From the NCBI GenBank assembly GCA_963920525.1, contig OY986436.1, forward strand, positions 82,234,943 through 82,298,942: a DNA stretch of 64,000 nucleotides, given 5' to 3'. Shown here one piece after another: positions 25,034 to 34,652 of this stretch (its first letter is position 1; each line of letters opens with the position of its first letter). A program made the translations under genes and the position numbers. Below the pieces are notes generated by a model. That model was not told the DNA's origin. It worked only from the letters and a program-made list of their open reading frames with translations, and made no database searches. Source of the stretch: Dichetophora obliterata (lineage: Eukaryota > Arthropoda > Insecta > Diptera > Sciomyzidae).

Positions 25034-25811
25034 GTTCTACGCAAGGTATATTCAACATGGTAGTGTTGTCCCAGAGAGGTGAGTACCGTAGCTGTCAAAC
25101 ATAAGAAGAGCGTAAAAGACAATGAATAAGAACTTGAACCAGGGATGGAACTATAGCCACAATTGTGCTTTTTTTCGTACTTTCGAGTTCAGACGAGAGT
25201 TTAGGCACGTACGTTTTCATTTCGGACTATTTAAATTTATCGGAGTTAAAAAAACCAAGTTGCGTGTAAATGTAATTAATGTAATTTTCGATTTTTGATG
25301 CACCTTGTTGCTTTCTTTGACATTTCGTTATTCTTATCAGTGCTAGTAAAGTTAGTTTAACATAATTACACTACTCCAAATAATTTGGAAATTTTCATTA
25401 TAACACACAGCGATAACATTTTTTATAGTGAATTTTTCGTCGAATCCAAATATCATAATATTTATTTTCGATTAGCCAAAATTTTTCATATAAATTGGCA
25501 AAAATTAAAAAAAAATCCACTGTTGAGAGCAATAATTTACATAAACGCTTGTAAAAACTTTTCTTTTCTTTCAATGAATTGTTGTATATTGAAGAGCATA
25601 GTCAAACCAAAAATTTTAAGGTATAAAATGTGCCAACAGTGTCAGTAGTACAGTTTTTATGGTGGAATTTAGTTAAAAAAAGTTTTTTTTGTTTTTTTTT
25701 TTAAGAAATTTAAAGTTTCAAGACCAATATCTGAAAATAATTTTAAGGGTGATAAAAAGTTAGCTCTTCAATCTGATTTTATTAAAAAATTTAAAGCATA
25801 TATATTAAACC

Positions 25812-26932
25812 GGATCCCTTTTGTATGGGGGGGAAAAAAAAATCATTCGTTCGGAATCTTAAAATTAGAGGAACTCATAAAAACGATTTCTGCATACTTT
25901 TTTTTCAAACCGGAGAAAATTTATCGGAGCGTTTTTGATTCTACTGAAGGTATTTTTTGTTAAAAAACATGTGTTTTGCTTGTAACTTTTTATTTTTCGA
26001 AGAAAACATACCCAAATCTGCAAAAAATTTAAATTCCTTACTTATACCAACATTTAGGCGAAAAAAATTATTGAACTTATGTTTTATTATAACTCTTATT
26101 GACCTCCAATTATAGAATTATTTGCTATTTTTAAAAACACATTTTGTTAAAACCTCTGTAAAAGACACATTTTCCATTGGATTTGCGTAAAATTGATCTT
26201 CTTGGAAAGGAATTAAAAGAAAAATAAAAAAAGAAAGCCACTTTAAAGTCTCTTCAAAAGTTCTTAAACTTGGAATCACTTAAAAATTGTTTATAATAAT
26301 AAAAAATACTTTTTTCCAGCAGTTTTAACAAAATGTGTTTCTTAAACAATAAAAAAATCAATTTTTATAGGTCAATAAGAGTTATCAGCTTATGAGCGTT
26401 GGACAAGGGGGCGTAACATGCCGGGTTTCAGCTAATAAGAGATAATAACAAATTTTTAAAATTTGTTTATGCTTTAAAGAAATTTATCTTTTTAGCAGAT
26501 TTCTAAAGTCGATTACTGACGTTTAGTCATTTTTCACACATAGATAAGTTTTAATCGATAAATAAAAAAAGGATAATTTAGGTAGATCCAATGAAAAATG
26601 TGTTTTTTACAGAGGTTTTAACGAAATGTGTTTTTAAAAATAGCAAAAAATTCTGTGTTTGGAGGTCAATAAGAGTTCTAATAAAACATAACTTAAAAAA
26701 TTTTTTTATGCCTAAATGTTGGTATAAGTAAGGAATTTATATTTTTAGAAGATTTGGGTATATGTTTTTATAAAAATAAAAAAAATACCAGCAAAAACAT
26801 GTTTTTTTAACAAAAAGGACCTTCAGGAGAATCAAAAACGCTCTGATAAATTTTCTAACATATGAAAAAAAAGTATGCAGAAATTATTTTTATGATTTCC
26901 TCTATCTTTAGAGGCCCCGAACGGTGGAATCC
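25812..26932. mobile_element. Foldback insertion in element X copy B
   Basis: About 1.1 kb absent from copy A at the corresponding place (near 4060). Two arms of roughly 350 bp (about 25830-26190 and 26560-26920) are inverted relative to each other: for example AAAAGTATGCAGAAAT, GGTATAAGTAAGGAATTT and ACAGAGGTTTTAACRAAATG on one side have complements on the other. The outermost bases match poorly (GGATCCC against GGATTCC), so the ends are approximate. No coding sequence. Confidence 0.7.
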
Positions 26933-26986
26933 AAAATTATAGCATTTGAAGATACACATTTTAAAAATCTTTATTTTTCATATATT

Positions 26987-27198
26987 CAGCCCTATCGGGA
27001 ATAACTTTTCACGCGGATTTGAAAAAGGGAGTTTTCATTTTTAAGATAAAGCTAAAGAAAATTTTTAATGCAATTTTGTCCATCAACGGTTTGTCAACAA
27101 ATTTGCATTAAAATTCTTCAAAATGTTCATAAGCTTTATCTTAAAAATGAAAACTCCCTTTTTCGATTTCCCGTGAAAAATTATTCCCGATTGAGCTG
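26987..27198. mobile_element. 212-bp hairpin MITE, ATT duplication
   Basis: The ends CAGCCCTATCGGGAATAACT and (right, reversed) CAGCTCAATCGGGAATAATT continue as a long palindrome through AGGGAGTTTTCATTTTTAAG. It is flanked by ATT on both sides (26984-26986, 27199-27201). Copy A of element X at about 4132-4142 retains the uninterrupted TATATATTTAGTATC, so boundaries and duplication are directly verified inside the window. Confidence 0.85.
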
Positions 27199-27330
27199 AT
27201 TTAGTATCACTAATTTGCAATACAAGAATAAAATTTTTAAAGTGCCTTTTGCCTTGTTTTTAAAATAACTCGATTTAAAAATGTATTACAAATTAATTTA
27301 ATACAAAAAGCATATACTAAAGGAAAACAA

Positions 27331-27493
27331 TTTTTACTCTCTGAGGTTTGCCATTGTCTGCACAGAGGTGACGACCGAATAGAAAAATGAATTCAATTGA
27401 AAAAACTTTTCTGTCTGAGTTGGAATTGAACCCGGGCTACCGCGGTTCTTTAGTTAAGGGGCCACGCACTCTATCCAGTAGGCTACGGCCGCC
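27331..27493 (-). mobile_element. tRNA-derived SINE, copy 1
   Basis: Minus-strand read starts GGCGGCCGTAGCCTACTGG with an A-box-like TAGCCTACTGG and a B box GGGTTCAATTCC, the internal RNA polymerase III promoter. The tRNA-like head is followed by an unrelated tail with TTCAATTGAATT and ACCTCAGAGAGTAAA. A second copy is at 57754-57914. Acceptor-stem pairing is poor, so this is a SINE, not a working tRNA. It is absent from copy A of element X. Confidence 0.8.
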
Positions 27494-28333
27494 ACATGGG
27501 ACATAATAGGACATTCACATATATTTTTTTCTGGCTGACGAGACGACAACCCTTGGCGAAAATATGCCCTGGATCAGTTTGTGGACCATAGTAGCAATTA
27601 GTCAATTTTTAGTGAGTTATTATGTTGTTTTTTTTTTTCTAAATGCGTTATGAAATTGTCCATGGACCATAATCTTACCAATAATCTTCCAAATTCTTAC
27701 CAATGCATTGCATATTACATTATTTATCAATAAAAAAACGAAAACTTTCAGCAAAAATGACAAACAATTTTTCAAACGCCACCATTTTATTATTTTTTGA
27801 TAAATTTCAATAAAAGTGGTCTTTTCTATAAAAACACTCTTACAAAAACAGTTAAATTTTTGATTTTTAGTTTCAGCTGACGCTCCTTGTTTAGTGTAAG
27901 TAAAATTTTTTTAAAAAGGTACTATTTTTATCTATAATTCGGCACAATCTGAAAAATTCCACTTTCATCCCTGGCTTGAACACATTGAAGACAGATGATA
28001 GACAACTGATTGTGAAAATATTGTGGAACAAGCAACGTTTCAGCGATATCGTTTTTCTCCACGGGGCACACAAAAAAATGTTCCAATCACTTATTGAAGA
28101 GGCTTTCGATAAATTGCACAATTTTTTTGGGTTAAATTTTATCAATTAAATCAATTTAAATCACAAAAATTCACAACACAATTTCAATTGACAAGTTTTG
28201 TTGTTTGCTTTGTTTTTTTTTCGTAAACAACGAAATTTGACAGCTAAGTTACGCACCACAAGAGGCAATTGTATCTACTAACAGTACCTCATTATACATA
28301 CCTTGGTTCTACGTGGCACATCTTTATACTATA

Positions 28334-28860
28334 TAATCTTTGGTCCAGTCCTTAATGTTTCTTTCTAGCTCTGTGTTAATTGCTGTTGAGATATCGTTGT
28401 CGAATTTGCCAATTTCAGTTTCCGGTTCACATACAATTGAGGAAGACTGAACAGAGGCATCATAACTGTTGTCTATTTTTCTTTTAAATTGCAAGTTGAA
28501 ATATTTTGAGTATAATTTGCCGCAAGCTCTTTGTTTTGACTTTCTTGGTAAAAAGTAGTAATACTTAGTATAAAATGATAAGGTTAAAAAAAGCTACACC
28601 CACATATTATTACAAAAATTATTTACCAAAACTGTTTTTTCTTGTGGAAAGAGCTGTCCTATTTGGTAAGTTATGTCAGCAAAATTAGCGCTTTTCATTA
28701 AAATATTATGGTCAAATATATATCCCAAAATTATGTCATTTTACTTTTTGCGCTTGGACTCGTTTAATTTATTGTACAATGTATAAAAATCAATTATCGC
28801 TTGTCCACCAGATGAGTGCTGTAATATATCTGATAGTGGCTAAAACTAACAAAACATTTT
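28334..28860 (-). pseudogene. Unnamed coding remnant, at least two exons
   Basis: Minus strand. One frame reads SGGQAIIDFYTLYNKLNESK, a stop, then IILGYIFDHNILMKSANF and ITYQIGQLFPQEKTVL up to a GTAAAT donor near 28632. After about 60 bp an acceptor-like AAG leads into YYYFLPRKSKQRACGKLYSK, YFNLQFKRKIDN, and an acidic tail ending KDWTKDYIV at a TAA (about 28334-28336). The composition and the LFP-E...YY...GKL-Y pattern look protein-coding and recall a domain seen in several uncharacterised, probably transposon-linked insect proteins. I cannot name it. Element X copy B sits just beyond its 3' end. Confidence 0.45.
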
Positions 28861-29591
28861 AAAAATCTTTACAAAGATATAATATAACTAACTATACAAG
28901 TGGCATTGTCTAGACAAACGTTTCTAAATCATATTTTTTACAAAACAAGATTTGGTTTGTAATTTTTGTTTGTTTGTTTGACTTTTGGAACAAACAAAGT
29001 GATATTAAGGTTGAACAAAAATTGCTTGCAAACACTGGCTAAACGCTTGAGTATAGTGAGTGTTAAAGTATCTAATTTTGTTTTGCACATGATGAAATTA
29101 AGCACCACACTTCTTACCTTCCCATTTAAACGGCTTCGGCTTTCACCTGTAGGATCAGAGGTGCAAACGTTTGACTGAAATGAGGTATGAAGTTATGAAA
29201 AAAAAAAACTTATCTGATACAGTTGCTTTGGTTATTATAGACTTGGATCTTTGTGATACACGCTTCGGGCCGAGCGATTTGATTTTGCATAGTCGCAGTA
29301 CACAGCTTCACTTTTTGATAAATCTTTTTCCCAAAATACATGTCAACAACAGCAGTTTTTAGAAATTTGTGTTCTAGTTGGATCTGCTTTAAATAAACTG
29401 CCCTTTCGTTATTACTGCTACAATGTTTTGGTTATAAGGTTATGCAAAAAGTTTTAGCAGCTTCAGAAAAATCTATGGATATTCGAAAAATGGAACTGCG
29501 CAGTACGCTTATGCAAATACATTGCGCATCTCACGTATCATTCAGCTCCAAGTCTACATGACCAGAAGCTAGCAACGCTTTGGTTTAAAAT
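28861..29591. other. Unassigned stretch with short coding-like frames
   Basis: No family is recognised. A plus frame near 29440-29560 (VLAASEKSMDIRKMELRSTL) and one at 29171-29362 have less AT-biased composition than the surroundings. They may be debris of the same element as 28334-28860 or of another. Nothing more can be supported. Confidence 0.25.
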
Positions 29592-29599
29592 ATGCACAT

Positions 29600-30565
29600 T
29601 AGGGCGGGTTGATTTGTATGGATGAAAAAAAATGAAAAATCGTATAGCAAAAACGTAATCTACATAAAATTCTAAGATAATTCTCAGAAGAAACCATAGG
29701 TCTAAAATCAAACCCTAATCCGCGCCTCTCGACTTGAAATTTTTTTACCTCTTCTTTCGCTAAAAATTTTTTTTTTAAATATAGCTATTATGTTTTATTA
29801 TATTATAGTTTATACAATACAGGTTTTGTTTTCAGACTAATCAAAATATTCAATTATCAAAAAAGCAGTTGAACCCCAATTCGCATCTCCTCTCATTTGC
29901 GTTCTATATGAAAAATAGTTAGAACACGTTTTACCTAAGCTGCGTTTTGCAAAAAACAAAGAATAATTAAAAAAAATTGTTTTTATTTTGGAATAAAATA
30001 TGCAAAACATAGGAAAAAAACATGACCTCTAATCCAGTTTATTTTATCTATAGAAATATAGATCAAATAGTAGTAACTATAGAAAGTCGTGCCAAAGTAC
30101 CTAGAATGGAGAGTAAAAAAGACAACAAAATTAACATATAACCAATAAGTAAAGTTTTCTTTGTATTCAATAATTGCTTCTTTGTATGTATTAAAGACCT
30201 TATTCCTTTTAATGACACAAAATTTGTTTATGGTAAAAAAAATTACTGAAATATTGTTTGAGTGAAAACAATTCTTTTGTTTGTTTTTATTTGCATTATA
30301 AAATAAGACTTGTTTATCTATGTTCCTTATATAAAAATATTAAATATAAAATGATATACAAACTTTTTTACTTGGGTGAATATTTTTTTAATGTAAAGAA
30401 ATTTTGAGAGTAGAAAAGGGGGCACATAAATTTTCAAGTCGAGAGGCGCGGATTAGGATTTTATTTTAGATTTTATTTTAGGTTTCTTCGGAGAATTTTT
30501 TTAGAATTTTATGTAGTTTATGTTTTTGCTATACGATTTACAAATAAAAAAATCAACCCGCCCTA
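29600..30565. mobile_element. hAT-like MITE, family C, copy 1
   Basis: 966 bp. The ends TAGGGCGGGTTGATTT are inverted and continue as long arms (for example TCAAGTCGAGAGGCGCGGAT on both sides, inverted). It is flanked by ATGCACAT (29592-29599) and ATGCACGT (30566-30573), an 8-bp duplication with one change. The interior is AT-rich and non-coding. The second, inverted copy is at 50510-51483. TAG..G termini and 8-bp duplications fit hAT. Confidence 0.85.
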
Positions 30566-30573
30566 ATGCACGT

Positions 30574-31402
30574 ACCTGTTGTTTTTGCCAAATAAAAAGT
30601 TTTTTTAATGGCGTGTGCAATATCGCTTTCATTTAAATATTGAAGGCTTCTAAACGTTACGCCAGCAGCCACGAAAAAGAACTTATGGAATATCATTTTA
30701 AAATATTTATAGCTTCGATGACATTACATCGATAACATCGATGAGGTCAAATGATTTCACTAAATTAATTAACTTTTCACACATTTTCAAAAATTATTTT
30801 AATAAATCGCGTGTAACAATTTCAATACTCGATAGAAATTTATAAGATAACTTGATAAAAAAAATTTTTTATATATGAAAATTAAAAACACTTGTTTTGA
30901 ATTTTGTTTTGTAGAAACACAAATGCACTAAATTTCTTTTTTAAAATTTTTTGTTTAATTTTAAAGTATGATTTTCTTCTCAGTGTAGAAACTGATGCCA
31001 TTTAACCAATTGATAACGGATTTTGGTCATCTACGGCTTGTTAGAATGCACCGCATTTTACGAATTTAATTTTTATAGAAAACAACAAAGGCGATTATAA
31101 TGACTGCGAATGATAAAAGTTTTATTATTTATTCGATTTCTGAGTTTATGAAACACTTCCAATAAATCGGCGACAAGATTGCTGTGAGATAATTGTGTGT
31201 GCAATTTGAATAGTGAAAAGTCTTCTTTTAAGTGCATAGCATTTATTCTAAGAAAAATCTTTAAAGTTGTCTTTTCTGTTGTTATTTTCTTTGGTTAGTA
31301 AAATATTCTGTCCTTTTTGCAGATCTAAAAAGTGGAAAGTGTGTTCGGACTAATTACAACAATGGGTTTACCATCTGTTATACTTTTCAGTGTTTTTTTA
31401 AT
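30574..31402. other. AT-rich stretch
   Basis: No gene is seen. 31113-31180 is an exact 68-bp match to 31965-32032 (starts ATAAAAGTTTTATTATTTAT, ends GGCGACAAGATT), in direct orientation. Confidence 0.5.
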
Positions 31403-31700
31403 TCATGATGTGCGATATAACAAACACTTTTTGTTACGTGTGTGGTAAATATACACTAAAACCATATCGGCGAGCGATTTCAGATGAAGCTCAAAACGCT
31501 TATGAAAGTCATTTTGCTCTTGATATGCAAAAAATGTTTTTTGGGCACCCAATTTTTTACGCCTTTCTTGCAATACACCACTGTTAGCTTTTATGAAAGG
31601 CTTCAAGAAAGCAATGCCATTTGGAATACCTATGATTTGGAAATCTGTTCATCGTCATGCTAAAAGTTCGTGCTAATTTTGTGTCAACGAAAAGGTATTG
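31403..31700 (+). pseudogene. Fragment of a CYVCGK-type zinc-binding protein
   Basis: The opening frame CDITNTFCYVCGKYTLKPYR followed by AISDEAQNAYESHF, and in a second frame AMPFGIPMIWKSVHRH near 31612-31660, match the order of conserved blocks in a family of uncharacterised arthropod and cnidarian proteins whose N-terminus has paired CxxC zinc ligands and an MPFxIPMxW block. The two blocks are in different frames and the downstream cysteines meet a stop, so the copy is broken. I recall the pattern but cannot name the family; it is often transposon-associated. Confidence 0.5.
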
Positions 31701-31732
31701 AAATTCAATTGAAAAATGCAGAAGTCATACGT

Positions 31733-31920
31733 GTATCAAGACACTATGTTCGCGTTTCTTCCCATACCACATTCCGAGAAATTGACAGTACAAGTACGTT
31801 AACATTAAAAATAATTGTACTTATACGATAAGGCTATATAATCGTAAATGTTAACGTACTTGTACTGTCAATTTCTCGGAATGTGGTATGGGAAGAGACG
31901 CGAACATAGTGTCTTGATAC
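31733..31920. repeat. Hairpin, 74-bp arms
   Basis: 31733-31806 is the reverse complement of 31847-31920 with one visible mismatch; it begins GTATCAAGACACTATGTTCG. The spacer is 40 bp. It directly follows the CYVCGK fragment. No target duplication is evident. Confidence 0.85.
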
Positions 31921-32029
31921 ATTATAAGTTCATACAGGGTTTTTACATTATAAGTACAATTAAAATAAAAGTTTTATTATTTATTCGATTTCTGAGTTTA
32001 TGAAACACTTCCAATAAATCGGCGACAAG

Positions 32030-32133
32030 ATTTTTACTGCAGGGTTTTTACATTATAAGTACAATTATTTTTAATTAATAAAGAACAATTATTTTTAATT
32101 GTACTTATAATGTAAAAACCCTGCAGTAAAAAT
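32030..32133. repeat. Second hairpin, about 37-bp arms
   Basis: ATTTTTACTGCAGGGTTTTT at 32030 is inverted at about 32097-32133; the spacer contains two copies of ACAATTATTTTTAATT. Part of the arm (CAGGGTTTTTACATTATAAG) occurs once more at about 31935. From 32140 to 32400 follow many ACTAGTTA words (low complexity). Confidence 0.8.
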
Positions 32134-32399
32134 CGTACAAATTATGAATTTTACTAGTTAACTCACTAGTTAAAAATAATAAAACTAGTATAAAATAATA
32201 AAATAATAATAAAAAAATACTAGATGTTAAACTAGTTAAATCTTACTAGCCATAAAGTTACTAGATAAGTTACTATCTGCATTCCAGCTAGTTCAAAAAT
32301 ACAAGCTGTTTTACTAGTTATAAAAAAAATAGTTGCTTAATTTATAGTTAACTAGTATAGTTGACTAGTTAAAAAAATACCCAACGTTTTCTTAGCTCA

Positions 32400-33638
32400 T
32401 AACTAAGTAGTCATTATTGCACTATCTTATTTGTTAGTTGCGAACTCGCTGGTTCTGCATAAATTTATAAACACTAAATAAATTAAATTTTTAGGTGTAA
32501 AAATAGTAGCAATTACTATGTGACGGATGTCATTTTGCGGATGCAGTGCTGAAAAGAGCCAGAGATTGCGGATAGTTGAAATTTATATCTGTGGATGCGA
32601 ATGTTCAATTAAATTATAAATGTATTTTTTATAATTGTTAATATATATTTTTTTTAAGTAAAAATCTGTTTAAGAGGCAGTCTGGTTCCATTTGTTTCAA
32701 AAAATCAATTTTGTAAAAAACCCTGTTTTATATATTAGATAACATTAGGAGTAATATACAACATCTTATTGAAGCCGCCGAGATGTAGAAACATTTGATA
32801 GATACTTTTAAGGTAGGCGCGTCCAGATGGCAACAAAAACTTAACGTAAACACGTTTTTCTTGTAACAATGCTTTTCGACCTCGTTAACGTGATTACGAA
32901 AAAACTATTTAACTGATCGAACTAAAATTTTGAATATTATTGTACATATGTGTATGTAGTACAATTATATATATTCATTAATATTTAACCTTTTTTTTTT
33001 TTATGCGACCTTACATAAAAATAAAGGTTAAAAAATATTCAAAACTCAGACATTTTGTTTTGTTTTTGCCCAAATGTGGAATGAGTATTACAATATAACT
33101 TAAAAGTTTAAATAAAAGTTAATTTTTTGACCTTTAAAAAAATACTAAAAATACCTCAAATTTTCGAGCGCTTTAAAGTTTAAAATAAAAAAAAACCCAA
33201 TTATAATAAAAAAACATTAAAGAAAATACCATTTCGATAAGTGTCACTTAGTATAAATATTAAATTTAAAATAATTTAACAGTTATTAAGCTTGACTAAG
33301 AAACTTAAAAGGAGATCTTTCTATTTAAAATTACAAATTCTATTTAGAGGTCCGCCATTTTGTTATTTTTGAATGTAAAATCTACCTGCCAGGATGACAT
33401 GTCTACAGATCTTTCTCATAGCCAGAATTGTCAAAGTCAGTTGTTTTGAATCAATAAAAATTTAATTTCTCCAATTGGATTGTGTTGTGTTTTGAAAAAT
33501 TGAATTAAATTAATTTAATTAAATTATAAAATTTAATAAACGCCAACTGAATAGTTATTGTGATTTTATAAACTAAATTGAATTCGTTAATTCAAATCAT
33601 AAGACTTGACAAATATTTTAATAAACCAATTGCATTTT
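32400..33638. other. AT-rich stretch
   Basis: I see no gene, RNA or repeat that can be supported here. Confidence 0.5.
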
Positions 33639-33641
33639 ATT

Positions 33642-34602
33642 GGGACGTATTAATAAAAACTGAGTGAACGAGTGGAGTGAAGTGCTTGAGTGTGCGATGT
33701 TAGTAAAGTGGAGTGTGGAATCCGTGTTAAATAAACTCCACTCCACTCTGAGGGCAAAAAAAACATCGTTTGAGTGTTCACTCATGTCGGCAGTTGTCAG
33801 GCAGCCAAATTTGATATATCAAATCAATAATAAATTCTTTTGTGTCATTCGACAAAATACGGTACATTTTAAAATTTTTTTGTTTTAATTAAAATGGATG
33901 TAATTTTCGAAGTCATCCAAGGTAAGTAATAAATAAACTTTAAAGTATGCAAAATTTTCGTTCATATGTGTTTGTTTGCAATTTCAATGTAGAACTTGAT
34001 GAAAATACAGCGCAAGAACTTGGTAAAGTTCAAGATAACGAAATGCTTAAAGAAGATCCTGAGGGTTTTTTAATTTTGATAAGTAAACTTTTAAGTTAAG
34101 ATTGTGTAAAGTTTTTAAGATTGTGTAAAATTTTTAACCTTTCAATGGTACCCTTTTTACGAAAATCGCATTTAAATTGCCTTAGCTACGTTGTCTCAAA
34201 AAGCACCCTATTTAGGCCGCGAAAATTGATTCTAAAAATTTATAACTTCGGATTATAATAAAACAATTTGAGCCAAACAGGAAATGGTTAGTGCAATAGA
34301 TGTTTTATTTCATTGTGAAATTGGCAAAATATGATATATGTTTAGCGTGAGTAAGGCTGAGGCAGCTAGATAGCACACTCATTTTTTGTTGAGTGATCTC
34401 AAGTTTTATTAATACGAAATAAACAAAAAGTGAGTGTACTGGAGGTTGCGATGTTTATTCTGAGTGAACACTCAACGTCAAATAAAAACATGAGTAGAGT
34501 GGAGTTTAGTTATTTTTATTAATATGCTTTATTCATACCGATCAGAGTAAAAGCGAGTGGAGCTGAGTTCACTTCACTAGACTCGCTTTATTAATACGAC
34601 CC
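33642..34602. mobile_element. MITE with GGGWCGTATTAATAAA ends, ATT duplication
   Basis: 961 bp, with ends GGGACGTATTAATAAA and (right, reversed) GGGTCGTATTAATAAA, flanked by ATT (33639-33641, 34603-34605). GTGGAGT/ACTCAAC words cluster inside both ends. The interior holds a short spliced frame (33895-34099) and a fragment (34135-34300) related to the large repeat at 46550-46860 and 55740-55930. No transposase. Confidence 0.75.
33893..34099 (+). CDS. Short spliced frame inside the MITE, hypothetical
   Basis: ATGGATGTAATTTTCGAAGTCATCCAAG is followed by a good donor (GTAAGTAA) and, about 70 bp on, an acceptor (TTTCAATGTAG). Joining keeps frame and yields MDVIFEVIQELDENTAQELG plus about 25 more residues, ending SKLLS. 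It could be the first exons of a lost transposase. No similarity is recognised and the length is only about 45 residues. Confidence 0.3.
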
Positions 34603-34652
34603 ATTGTGTTGTGCCTCAAAAACTTGAACAATTTAATTTTAATTTCATAAAA

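Larger units (their letters stand above)
25042..28305. mobile_element. Non-autonomous P-like element X, copy B
   Basis: 3264 bp, with ends CAAGGTATATTCAACATGGT and (right, reversed) CAAGGTATGTATAATGAGGT, flanked by a perfect 8-bp duplication GTTCTACG (25034-25041, 28306-28313). It aligns with copy A apart from three insertions: a foldback (about 25812-26932), a 212-bp MITE (26987-27198) and a SINE (27331-27493). The minus-strand THAP-like exon lies at about 28080-27890 and contains stops in copy B. Perfect target duplications suggest this copy is younger than copy A or has simply kept them. Confidence 0.8.

Noticed and set aside
27891..28145. 84-residue minus frame in element X copy B
   Set aside because: It is open but in a different frame from the THAP-like reading, which has clearer family residues in copy A; probably a shadow.
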